The notes beneath the pieces are model-generated. The model was not told the DNA's origin and made no database searches. It was given only the letters and a program-made list of their open reading frames with translations. 64,000 nucleotides of DNA from Spirosoma oryzae (GTDB lineage Bacteria; Bacteroidota; Bacteroidia; Cytophagales; Spirosomataceae), in the NCBI RefSeq assembly GCF_003002825.1, contig NZ_PVTE01000012.1:124001-188000 (forward strand). Reading direction: 5' to 3'. Within the stretch, counting starts at the first letter, position 1. Every line of letters begins with the position of its first letter. Below, piece by piece: positions 55,153 to 63,313 of the stretch. A program made the position numbers and the translations under genes.

Positions 55153-55192
55153 TCTGTGCTGACGACGGGACGATGGTCGTCAGCACAGAATG
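55150..55192 (-). promoter_or_regulatory. 17-bp perfect hairpin that includes the start codon of the TIM-barrel gene
   Basis: Arms 55150-55166 and 55176-55192 are exact reverse complements with a 9-base loop. On the mRNA the ATG at 55152 is the last base triplet of the 3' arm, so the start would be sealed in the stem. It may control translation or end the upstream transcript. Confidence 0.65.
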
Positions 55193-55213
55193 CCGGACAG
55201 CTCGGGTTTCTAC

Positions 55214-56857
55214 TCACATCAGCGGTTCTTCGACATCGGTGTCGAATACGCCTGTCAGCACCTTGCCCTGCCGTTTAACCTGTACCCAGATACGATATCG
55301 GCCCGCTTTGGGGAAGGAATACGGGAAGGAAACCATGTTGTTGATTTTCATCTCGTGCGAAGGCATAGCCGCAGCCAACACCTTGTTTCGCTCCGTTTCG
55401 GGCAACGTCTTCAAATAGGCAACGTACCGGTCGATACTATCCCGGAAAACATCAGCCTTGATGGACGGGGCGTAACGGGCCGTGTCGGCGATGCGTTTGA
55501 CCAGCGACCCTTCGGCCGCCATCGAATATGTTCCGACGGGGTGCAGGTGAATATACACCGAGCCGTCGTTGTGCAGAATAACGCCGTGACCGCTCATACC
55601 CAGGTAAGGCTCGATGGGCGTGGCCGTACCGTTGGCATCGGCTAGTGCGAACTTAAGCACGTACGGTTTTCCCGTTTCGAGCACCGCACCCGGCTTATCC
55701 ATCCAGAGCATACTCGATCCATCGGCCAGCGGCACCCGGTCGCCCGGTTTACCACAAACGATCATCGAATTATCGAGCCGGGCCATGGCGGGTTTGGCAG
55801 GCTTCGTACTAATCGCGTTGGTTACCAGCCAGCTGTCGTCGGGGTCGGTAACGGCTTTTACCGTCGTAATGGGCGTTTTTATGTCGACGGTATCGGTCAG
55901 CGTTTCGCTAAAACCACTTCTGTACACGACATCGGCAAAGAGCAGATACTTACCCGCCGGCAAACTGGGGAGCTGACTGTTGAACTGTAGCGAGTCTTGC
56001 CGAGTGGGGTGCAGATGGGCAAACGCATCGAGGCCCGGTACCCGCACCAGGAACGTGTGCATCAGCTTACCGTGGTCAGGAATCAGGAAATTCAGTTGCC
56101 GCCGGGTCGGGCTGTTGGGCATACTGAATCCAGTCGTATCGAGTCGTATCGCCAGTTCGGGACTTGCTGCGGACCCCGTAATCGTTGTCGTCAAGGTCGG
56201 CTTCTGGTACAGTTGCTCAGTCCGGTATACATCAGACGTGTGGCTCCACCAGCTACGCCAGCCGGTCAGCAACAGTGTGACGACGACCAGACCGACACCC
56301 ATACCCGCCAGTCGCCGACGCCGAAGTTTGGCGGGCGTAACCTGACCGGCAGTAAACACACCGTCGGCGTTACTGGCCCCAACGATCGTAACCAGCATGA
56401 CAACCAGCAACAGGCCCATCGCAGCCAGACCGATACCCGTCCCTGTCGGCATTTCGCGCAGAGCCGTCGCCACCGATACCACCGGTACAATCACCTGCTG
56501 ATGTCCGTCGGGACCATCGATCGTCAGCTCGATACTTGACGAGCCTGACTCCATGAGCCAGATATCACCCTGATACGGTCCGTCGGCCGATTGCGTCAGG
56601 ATGTCGTGCGTCGGTGCTCCTTTGTCTCCGGCAAAAAAGTAGATGGGCCGCGCCCCGATCGACGTCACCCGCCCCTGCTGCACAAAAACCGATATGTTGG
56701 CAACGCCCGGCACCACGTCAGGCGGTTGCACGCTAATCAGCAGTCCGTATTTACCAACCTGCTTTTCGACAACGATACCGGCACTACCGATGTGCGCCCA
56801 GGCCGAACCGATCGACAGCAGGATGCAGACAAACGAAAGAATTGTAATCCGCTTCAT
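55214..56857 (-). CDS. Two-helix membrane protein with duplicated H-L-H-P modules, possible copper binder
   Basis: I cannot name this 547-residue protein. It has a signal peptide ending in S-A-W-A, so the mature protein would begin with H22. A beta-rich periplasmic domain runs to about 135, then two membrane helices (about 140-160 and 184-200), then a large C-terminal region. That region carries two similar modules: H267 with H281-L-H-P (DAFAHLHP), and H424 with H437-L-H-P (SVYIHLHP). Such HxH-rich beta modules occur in uncharacterised copper-related proteins. The order soluble domain, two helices, soluble domain is that of PmoB, but the PmoB H-x-H copper site is not seen in the N-terminal domain. 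Its start is 23 bp from the upstream membrane gene's stop, so they form an operon. Confidence 0.7.
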   Translation of the reverse strand: MKRITILSFVCILLSIGSAWAHIGSAGIVVEKQVGKYGLLISVQPPDVVPGVANISVFVQQGRVTSIGARPIYFFAGDKGAPTHDILTQSADGPYQGDIWLMESGSSSIELTIDGPDGHQQVIVPVVSVATALREMPTGTGIGLAAMGLLLVVMLVTIVGASNADGVFTAGQVTPAKLRRRRLAGMGVGLVVVTLLLTGWRSWWSHTSDVYRTEQLYQKPTLTTTITGSAASPELAIRLDTTGFSMPNSPTRRQLNFLIPDHGKLMHTFLVRVPGLDAFAHLHPTRQDSLQFNSQLPSLPAGKYLLFADVVYRSGFSETLTDTVDIKTPITTVKAVTDPDDSWLVTNAISTKPAKPAMARLDNSMIVCGKPGDRVPLADGSSMLWMDKPGAVLETGKPYVLKFALADANGTATPIEPYLGMSGHGVILHNDGSVYIHLHPVGTYSMAAEGSLVKRIADTARYAPSIKADVFRDSIDRYVAYLKTLPETERNKVLAAAMPSHEMKINNMVSFPYSFPKAGRYRIWVQVKRQGKVLTGVFDTDVEEPLM

Positions 56858-56880
56858 TATAAATACCATCAGTCAGTTCC

Positions 56881-58122
56881 TTACCGGACAATTCGCTTCA
56901 TCCAGTTTCCCCATAGCAGGCCGATCCGTCCCGATAGCGTCGCGTACAGCAATGCCCAGGCGATGTTCGTCCAGAATACACTGGCCGACTGCATCCAGCG
57001 CGGATTGAAGGCGAAGCGGTATTGGTAGGTGGGATCGGCATCGTAGGGCCACATATACGACAGAAAAAATCCGTTCCGCGCGTAGGGCGACGTAGCCAGG
57101 AAGCCCCCAAACGGCCACTGTACGGCCAGGAATACCAGCAGAAACGCACCACCGTAGATCAGCGCCCGTTTCCAGTCGGCGAAGCGGCCCAGCGCATCCG
57201 GTAATTCAAAGCGATGCATCAGCCAGTCGACAGCCAGTGCCGGTACGATCAGCAGCAGCGGAAACATAAACGGCTGGTAGGTCGTAATCGGATTCAGCAC
57301 CGGCCCTAACCGGGGTGTTGCCGGAAAGAACTGAAGCACCCAGCTTGGCACCACCAACACCAGCATATAAAGACCGGCAACCGTCGTAACCGGCCAGCGT
57401 AGTTTCAGCGCCCGCCCAATAGCCAGCAGAAACAACGGAAAAATGATTGCCGCCGTGCTGTAGTAAGTCGACCGGTGCGATGCCAGCCGCCCCAACGATT
57501 CCGATGCCAGCGTGTAGACGATAGTCAGCAACAGTCCTGAAGCGAGCGCGACCAACCATTTCAGCCGGGTTAGCTGCACCGGATTGACAGCAGCCCCCTC
57601 GGCCAACCAGCGGTTTTGCAAGGCCAGTAAGCTAACCACAGCGCCAAACTGAAGCGTCATGATACCAATCGCCAGCACCGTGTGCGGGGGCGTCAGAATC
57701 TGCACATCCAGTCCGTAGGTATTATGCCACCAATCGTCGAACGGTGCCGAGGTAAGCATAGTCAGCGCGCCCCACACGCAGAACATCGCCCCCAGCGGGC
57801 CGTAGAAAACACCCCAGAACGGCACGGCAGTGGCCCGACCCGGATGCTTCTTCGAGAATGTCATGCTCAGAATCTGGTAGGCCGAGAACAACCCGGCAAT
57901 CACGGCCCCTACATAGATGACCAGGTGCGGGGGAGCCAGCAGACCGTCGCGGCCGATGCTCATGTGCCACATAATGTCCCAGAGCAGCCCAACGACAATA
58001 CAAAAGGACGCAAATACAACAGCGTATAGGTAGAGCGGAATGGTTAGCTGAGCCTGCTCTGTGGCAGGACGCGCTACCGGCTGACGAACCGCTACAATGG
58101 GAGAGGGAATGGCCGATTGCAT
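56881..58122 (-). CDS. Polytopic membrane protein with duplicated D-x3-H-x(12-13)-H hairpin
   Basis: This 413-residue protein of unknown function has about ten membrane helices (near 27-48, 67-87, 101-124, 148-169, 185-205, 218-238, 245-266, 283-303, 320-338, 380-398). Between helices 1 and 2 lies D49-x3-H53-x12-H66 (WDIMWH to APPH, with R58-D59 between). Between helices 3 and 4 lies a second copy, D129-x3-H133-x13-H147 (DDWWH to TPPH). The duplication suggests two metal sites at the same face. The first spacing equals that of the PmoC/AmoC metal site. It is the first gene of the cluster 58122-54223, divergent from the lipoprotein gene. Confidence 0.72.
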   Translation of the reverse strand: MQSAIPSPIVAVRQPVARPATEQAQLTIPLYLYAVVFASFCIVVGLLWDIMWHMSIGRDGLLAPPHLVIYVGAVIAGLFSAYQILSMTFSKKHPGRATAVPFWGVFYGPLGAMFCVWGALTMLTSAPFDDWWHNTYGLDVQILTPPHTVLAIGIMTLQFGAVVSLLALQNRWLAEGAAVNPVQLTRLKWLVALASGLLLTIVYTLASESLGRLASHRSTYYSTAAIIFPLFLLAIGRALKLRWPVTTVAGLYMLVLVVPSWVLQFFPATPRLGPVLNPITTYQPFMFPLLLIVPALAVDWLMHRFELPDALGRFADWKRALIYGGAFLLVFLAVQWPFGGFLATSPYARNGFFLSYMWPYDADPTYQYRFAFNPRWMQSASVFWTNIAWALLYATLSGRIGLLWGNWMKRIVR

Positions 58123-58375
58123 GATTGGGTGTGTTTAAAATCGGTTTTAGCAGAAAGTTACGAAGAGTAACGCAAGGTTAGCCGTTTTTTTGATAAGTGG
58201 TTGACTGTCCGAGTCGTACAGCCTTGGTTATATCAAATTCCCGATATGATCTCTCCCGGGTCCGCTGGCTAATTTTGACAAGATATTCAACACCAATCAG
58301 CCGAGGATGTCGACCGAACAAAATATGGTTTCGCTGATTTATGGCGTTATTTGTCTGACCAACTACGCTTCTTCG

Positions 58376-58999
58376 ATGATTCTTCGGCAAATCGGCCTTT
58401 CTCCCGCTACCCGTCACTGGCTGGCAACGACATTACTGCTGGGTATGAGCGTACTGCTAAACAGCTGCGTACCTGATTTTCTGCTGGCTGATCCGGACTG
58501 GGTAACCATCGAAGCGGGGGATCACGAACCGTTTCCCAAGCGTAAAACGGGCGTACTCGTTAGCCCCAGCGAAATTTCAGCGACCGTTACGTTCGACAGT
58601 ACCTGCATCTATGATCTCAATTCGGTCGATAACCAGGACTGGAATAAAGTAATCGGACTGGGCTTCGTTGGGTCGAAAGATCAGGATTTGGGCGAAGCAC
58701 CCCACCAGGTCGACGGAGCACGGGTGGGCTGGCGCTGGAGCCCGCAACGACAACGCATCGAACTCGGCGCGTATGTGTATGTGGGTGGTCAACGAACCAT
58801 GTTCAAAGTGGCCGAAACCGCCATCAATCAACCAACGAAACTGACGATCAAAATCGACTACGACCGCAAGGTGTATCAGGTACTGGGCGGTACGGCAATT
58901 CCCTTCACGCACGATAAAACATTTGCTTATAAAACAGGCTTGTACTTCGGCGGCACATACCCGGCTCCCCATAAAATCCGGGTCAAGATCGTCGACTAG
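58376..58999 (+). CDS. Lipoprotein of unknown function, 207 aa
   Basis: From the ATG at 58376 (MILRQIGLSP) the protein has a hydrophobic signal and a lipobox (SVLLNSC, cysteine about residue 30). The rest is a beta-rich domain with many aromatic residues (GWRWSPQRQRIELGAYVYVGG, YQVLGGTAIPF, KTGLYFGGTYPAPHKIRVKI). The fold could be concanavalin-like, but I see no firm match. The longer frame from 58307 is less likely. Its stop is 3 bp before endonuclease V, so the two are co-transcribed. Confidence 0.72.
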   Translation: MILRQIGLSPATRHWLATTLLLGMSVLLNSCVPDFLLADPDWVTIEAGDHEPFPKRKTGVLVSPSEISATVTFDSTCIYDLNSVDNQDWNKVIGLGFVGSKDQDLGEAPHQVDGARVGWRWSPQRQRIELGAYVYVGGQRTMFKVAETAINQPTKLTIKIDYDRKVYQVLGGTAIPFTHDKTFAYKTGLYFGGTYPAPHKIRVKIVD

Positions 59000-59002
59000 C
59001 CT

Positions 59003-59683
59003 ATGGCTGAGTACATCCCATTGCATAACTGGAATCTGTCGGCGACGGAAGCGGTAGCCCTACAGCAGCAACTCCGCCATCAGATCCGCATCGAACCCCT
59101 GACCAGCCAACCCAAAACCATTGCCGGCTGCGACATATCCTTTAATAAGTTCGAAGAAACCGTGTATGCGGGCATCGTTGTGTTACGGCTCGACACGCTG
59201 GAAACCATCGATCAATCGGGCGTCATCAGCAAAGCGACGTTTCCGTACATACCGGGTCTGTTATCGTTCCGGGAAATTCCCGCTCTGCTCGACGCGTGGC
59301 AGCAATTGCAGACTGTGCCAGATGTGGTGATGTTCGACGGTCACGGTACAGCCCACCCCCGCCGGATCGGTATTGCGTCGCATGGTGGGCTGTTTCTAAA
59401 TCGTCCGACGTTTGGCTGTGGTAAATCAGTATTGGTTGGCAAGTACGATGAACCGGCCCCCGAACGTGGTTCATGGTCGCCGATGCGCCATCATAACGAC
59501 ATCATCGGAGCAGCACTTCGGACAAAAAATAAAGTAAACCCCGTCTACGTATCGCCCGGCCATCTGATCGACCTCGATACGGCAATCGACCTGACCCTGC
59601 GTTGTGACGGCGGCTACCGTATTCCGGAACCCACCCGCCGGGCGCATAACCTGGTCAATGCACTGCGCCGGGGTGAAGCCTGA
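59003..59683 (+). CDS. nfi: Endonuclease V
   Basis: It nicks DNA near deoxyinosine for repair of deaminated adenine. The 226-residue protein has D44 (AGCDISF), the wedge and catalytic segment PYIPGLLSFRE (Y82, E91), D112 in FDGHGTAHPRRIGIASHGG, and the C-terminal H/D region YVSPGHLIDLDTA. All core motifs are present. It is 3 bp downstream of the lipoprotein gene. Confidence 0.94.
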   Translation: MAEYIPLHNWNLSATEAVALQQQLRHQIRIEPLTSQPKTIAGCDISFNKFEETVYAGIVVLRLDTLETIDQSGVISKATFPYIPGLLSFREIPALLDAWQQLQTVPDVVMFDGHGTAHPRRIGIASHGGLFLNRPTFGCGKSVLVGKYDEPAPERGSWSPMRHHNDIIGAALRTKNKVNPVYVSPGHLIDLDTAIDLTLRCDGGYRIPEPTRRAHNLVNALRRGEA

Positions 59684-59786
59684 GACCAGACCGTCTCAGA
59701 CAGCTGGAAGCTATGGCGGTCGTAGGCCAACTACAGTTTACCGCAGGTCCGGTAGAATCCCACTTGCGCTCGCTTCTGACCGTACT

Positions 59787-60611
59787 ATGAACATATTACT
59801 TCGCTTTCTGCTGATCGGTGGCCTGCTCGTCGGCACTCGTCAACATACCTTGGCCGGACGAGTCGATACAGTACTGGTCAACAGTGCTGCCATGCAGAAG
59901 TCGTTGAAATGCGTAGTCATTACGCCCGATCAGTACAGCAGTGCGACAGCCAAGCACTACCCGGTCGTCTACGTCCTGCACGGACATGGCGGCAACTATA
60001 ATAGCTGGATTAGTAAAGTCCCTGCATTGGCTAGTCTGTCCGACCGGTATCAGCAGATCATCGTGTGCCCGGACGGGGCTAATAGCTGGTATTTTGACAG
60101 CCCACTAAATCCGGCACTGCGTTACGAAACCTTCGTCGGCACCGAATTACCCGCTTATATCGACGCGACTTACCGCAGTATGCCCGACCGACAGCATCGG
60201 GCAATTACCGGCCTGTCGATGGGCGGACACGGCGCGCTATACCTGGCGATTCGCCACCGGGATACGTTCGGGCAAGCGGGTAGTCTCAGCGGGGGTGTCG
60301 ACATTCGGCCGTTTCCCAACAACTGGAACATTAAGGATGCACTTGGTGAGGAAGCTACCAATGCGGCCAACTGGGAGCGCAACACGGTTATCAACGTAGC
60401 TGACAGTCTGCGCAACGGCGAGCTACGATTGCTGATCGAATGCGGCATCAGTGACTTCTTTATCGATGTGAACCGGGCGCTGCACCAAAAGCTTATGCAG
60501 CAGAAAATCGACCATGATTACGCCGAGCGGCCCGGTGCCCACACCTGGACCTACTGGGGCGGAAACATCGAAAATCACCTGCTGTTTTTTCAGAAAGGAT
60601 TTGCGCAGTAG
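59787..60611 (+). CDS. Secreted esterase, alpha/beta hydrolase (esterase D/antigen 85 type)
   Basis: From the ATG at 59787 (MNILLRFLLIGGLLVG) it has 274 residues with a signal peptide. The oxyanion segment VVYVLHGHGGNYNSW and the nucleophile elbow GLSMGGHGA are clear. The acid and final histidine probably lie in ECGISDFF and GAHTWTYWGGNIENH. The family includes feruloyl and acetyl-xylan esterases and S-formylglutathione hydrolase relatives; the substrate is unknown. The longer frame from 59604 overlaps endonuclease V and is rejected. Confidence 0.87.
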   Translation: MNILLRFLLIGGLLVGTRQHTLAGRVDTVLVNSAAMQKSLKCVVITPDQYSSATAKHYPVVYVLHGHGGNYNSWISKVPALASLSDRYQQIIVCPDGANSWYFDSPLNPALRYETFVGTELPAYIDATYRSMPDRQHRAITGLSMGGHGALYLAIRHRDTFGQAGSLSGGVDIRPFPNNWNIKDALGEEATNAANWERNTVINVADSLRNGELRLLIECGISDFFIDVNRALHQKLMQQKIDHDYAERPGAHTWTYWGGNIENHLLFFQKGFAQ

Positions 60612-60765
60612 CAGACATGAAAGAACATAAGTTAATTAGATGCATCGCTGACATTGAGAATCGCCAATACAAGACATTTCGCAGCCCAGCCTATGGTTGA
60701 TTCTTTTATCAAAAAATTACCTTACGTTACAAGTAGCTGTTGCAAAAAAAACCTAAACTACATAG

Positions 60766-61260
60766 ATGATCTCGGAGAGAAGTAGCAGAAACTATAGCTA
60801 CGTGCATGTATTAATCAGAATACTAATTGCTTGTTTCGTAAATCAAAAGGCAATTGCGCAACTTCAAAAAAGGGCAGAGATGAGCCTAGTTGATGCTGAG
60901 TTAATACTATCAAACAACAAGCCGTACTGTGATAGTATTTTAATAAAAAAAGGCTACTACATAGCTAGTAATGAAAGCATTGCCATAAAAAATAGTCTAA
61001 AAATACACACATTTAAAAATGAGAAAGATTTTATAATTAAAGTCACAATTAAAGATGACTCATTAAAAATGATCATCTGGGATGAGCCTATCGGTACGAT
61101 ACATCTTCTTTTCAAAGAAGCTGAAATATTAGAATACAAACCTTCTGAAACCAATCCGGACATACTAGACAATAAATACAGAAAGAATATTCTTATAGTC
61201 GTGCCGCAAGTAAACAGGATAAAAGGTACTAGTGCGATATGTCTGGCAAAGAAAAAGTAA
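60766..61260 (+). CDS. AT-rich orphan gene, 164 aa
   Basis: I do not recognise this protein. The composition is strikingly AT-rich compared with all neighbours, with lysine- and isoleucine-rich codons (AAA, ATA, AAT), which suggests recent transfer. An N-terminal hydrophobic stretch (about 14-32, VLIRILIACFVNQKAIAQ) resembles a signal peptide. The rest alternates strands (FIIKVTIKDDSLKMIIWDEPIG). Its last codons (SAICLAKKK) lie inside an inverted repeat. Confidence 0.55.
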   Translation: MISERSSRNYSYVHVLIRILIACFVNQKAIAQLQKRAEMSLVDAELILSNNKPYCDSILIKKGYYIASNESIAIKNSLKIHTFKNEKDFIIKVTIKDDSLKMIIWDEPIGTIHLLFKEAEILEYKPSETNPDILDNKYRKNILIVVPQVNRIKGTSAICLAKKK

Positions 61261-61307
61261 GATATGCCTGATCAAATGATCCTTAGGTTTTCTTTGCCAG
61301 ACATATC
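61236..61307. terminator. 20-bp perfect inverted repeat overlapping the end of the AT-rich gene
   Basis: Arms 61236-61255 and 61288-61307 are exact reverse complements; the left arm is inside the coding end of the 164-aa gene. The loop is 32 bases. It may serve as terminator, or mark the border of inserted DNA. Confidence 0.65.
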
Positions 61308-61344
61308 TCAGATCCGGCCTGACACCGCTGTAAATTATAACAGT

Positions 61345-61638
61345 CTATCGCTCGTAGAACCGAAGCCGGTTTTGCATTGTCAGTAACTGGCTTTGCAGCG
61401 ACTCCATCCGGTCGAGCAGGTCGGAGACGATATCCAGATCGTCGGTATGAATGTGCAGGTCGCGGTGGAGCCGGACGAACTTTTCCAGTTGGGTCAGCTG
61501 CGCTGGCTCGACGTAGGTCGTCTGCTCAACAATAGTCGTCTGAATCAGACCGTTGTCGGCCAGCGTTTCCACGAACGTCGTTTCGACATGGTGATGAACG
61601 CAGAACTCGCGGATCGAAATTAAGGTGGTTGGTTGCAT
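61345..61638 (-). CDS. cbpM: CbpM-like chaperone modulator
   Basis: The 97-residue protein belongs to the MerR-like CbpM family, which binds and inhibits the DnaJ-like CbpA. It shows ISIREFCVHHHVETTFVETLADNGLI, a winged-helix-like start, and a C-terminal helix LLDRMESLQSQLLTMQNRLRFYER likely to form a coiled coil. It is 12 bp after the CbpA gene in the same operon. Confidence 0.83.
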   Translation of the reverse strand: MQPTTLISIREFCVHHHVETTFVETLADNGLIQTTIVEQTTYVEPAQLTQLEKFVRLHRDLHIHTDDLDIVSDLLDRMESLQSQLLTMQNRLRFYER

Positions 61639-61650
61639 GGGTCAGATCGG

Positions 61651-62565
61651 TTAGAGGGCGGCTAGTTGCTGAAACAGGTCTTTCTGCTGATCGGTCAGGT
61701 TCGTCGGTAGTTTCACTTGCCAGGTGATGTATAAATCGCCGAACGAGCCGTCCTGCCGGTATACCGGAAAACCTTTGCCTTTCAGCCGGACCTTCGTTCC
61801 GTTCTGGGTTTCGGGCTTCACCGTCAGCTTCACTTTCCCGTCCATTGTTTCGACAACCCGTTCACCGCCCAGCACCGCCGTGTACAGATCAATCTCTTCG
61901 TCAACGTACAGGTCATTGCCCATGCGCCGGAATCGGGGATCATCCTCGATAACAAACGTGATATACAGATCACCGTTGGGTCCACCGTTGATACCTGGTG
62001 CGCCGTAGCCCGACAGCTTGATTTTCTGCCCATTTTCTACACCCGCCTGCACCGTGATCCGGATATTCTTACCATCCACGTTCATGGTCTGCTTGTGCGT
62101 CGTGTAGGCATCCCGCAGGCTCAGATGCAGTTCAGCCTGATAATCCTGGCCTTTAAACTGCGTCTGCCGACGACCCCGCCCCCCACCAGCGTCCTGCCCA
62201 AACATCGACGAGAAGAAGTCCGAAAAGTCGGCCCCGCCGAAGCCCCCGGAGAAATCATATTCCCCTGCTCCACCAGCCGACTGACCATAGTTCTGGCGCG
62301 ACTGCTGTTGCTGCCTTCTGGCTTCTTCAAACTGCTCGGCATGTTGCCAGTCTTTTCCGTACTGATCGTACTTCTTCCGCTTCTCGGGGTCGCTCAGTAC
62401 TTCGTTGGCTTCGTTGATCTGCTGAAATTTTTTGTTGGCTTCCTGATCGTTCGGGTTCAGGTCAGGATGGTGCTTGCGGGCCAGTTTCCGATACGCTTTC
62501 TTGATGTCGTCATCAGAAGCATCTTTGGCGATGCCCAGCACGCTATAATAATCGATAAAGTCCAT
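61651..62565 (-). CDS. cbpA: CbpA-type DnaJ co-chaperone
   Basis: The 304-residue protein has an N-terminal J domain with H33-P-D35, a Q/G/F-rich linker (about 75-125), and the C-terminal substrate-binding domains ([25 protein letters not shown]). The cysteine-rich zinc domain of DnaJ is missing, as in CbpA. It stimulates DnaK. CbpM follows immediately. Confidence 0.92.
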   Translation of the reverse strand: MDFIDYYSVLGIAKDASDDDIKKAYRKLARKHHPDLNPNDQEANKKFQQINEANEVLSDPEKRKKYDQYGKDWQHAEQFEEARRQQQQSRQNYGQSAGGAGEYDFSGGFGGADFSDFFSSMFGQDAGGGRGRRQTQFKGQDYQAELHLSLRDAYTTHKQTMNVDGKNIRITVQAGVENGQKIKLSGYGAPGINGGPNGDLYITFVIEDDPRFRRMGNDLYVDEEIDLYTAVLGGERVVETMDGKVKLTVKPETQNGTKVRLKGKGFPVYRQDGSFGDLYITWQVKLPTNLTDQQKDLFQQLAAL

Positions 62566-62717
62566 ATTGTGCGGTGAATAGCTACGTGTCCGGTTCGACT
62601 GATGGGTTGTCTCGTGTAGTAGTTGCTTAACTCAAAACAAGTCGGAAGGTTAGCCGAAGACAGCCTGAGACGATTACGACTTTTTCGGAGTTATCCATCC
62701 AAACACCAGTTTACTAT

Positions 62718-63231
62718 ATGAACACGACAGTTCCTTACACCATTCCCGATCAGACGCGTATCGGGCACGTTCACCTCAAAGTAACCGACCTCGACCGGGC
62801 ACTGTCCTTCTATCGGAATTTACTCGGCTTTTCGCTGGTAACGATGTACGGTACCGATGCCGCTTTTATCTCGGCGTGCGGCTATCACTGGAGCGCCAGC
62901 CCGACATCACATCGGATTGAACACCTGGCATAGCAAAGGAGCGCCACCGGCCCCCGTGCGCAGTGCAGGCTTGTACCATACGGCGATCCTATACCCTACC
63001 CGACGGGACTTAGCCGTTGTGCTCAAACGACTTATCGATGCGAAATATCCGATCATGGGTGCGTCGGACCACGGGGTTTCAGAAGCTATTTACCGCAACG
63101 ATCCCGATCAGAACGGCGTCGAGTTATACTGGGACCGTCCCCGCGAGGAGTGGCCCCTCGACGCCGACAGCAACATTTACCTGATCGCTCGACATACCGG
63201 GGTTGCTGCAAGAACTGTAGATGAAATATAG
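62718..63231 (+). pseudogene. VOC-family (glyoxalase/dioxygenase-like) gene, frameshifted
   Basis: The first part (IGHVHLKVTDLDRALSFYRN, LLGFSLV, AAFISACGYH) is a normal vicinal-oxygen-chelate start. The family continuation HHIGLNTW, then GLYHTAILYPTRRDLA and NDPDQNGVELYWDRPREEW, is present in another frame and runs to the stop at 63231. At the junction (62890-62909) about 19 extra bases replace what should be one histidine codon, a net gain of about 16, which shifts the frame. A metal-ligand region is disrupted, so the product is probably inactive. Confidence 0.75.
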
Positions 63232-63233
63232 AC

Positions 63234-63312
63234 GAAAGAGGAAAGACACAAGAAGAAAGACGCCCACTGTGAACATCGTTCTTCGCATATCTTTCCTCTT
63301 TCCTCTTTCCTC
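63234..63312. terminator. Stuttered GAAAGAGG inverted repeat between convergent ends
   Basis: GAAAGAGGAAAGA (63234-63246) is the reverse complement of 63290-63302. Extra CTCTTTC copies follow and run to the stop codon of the DUF1080 gene. It resembles the hairpins at 6889 and 15154. Confidence 0.6.
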
Positions 63313-63313
63313 T

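Noticed and set aside
55214-58122. True particulate methane or ammonia monooxygenase operon
   Set aside because: No PmoA-like gene, the partner lacks the PmoB copper ligand pair, and overall sequences do not match; only a motif spacing and a layout are shared.
62857-63231. Second VOC frame as a separate gene
   Set aside because: It lacks the N-terminal half of the fold and continues the preceding frame exactly, so the two are one disrupted gene.
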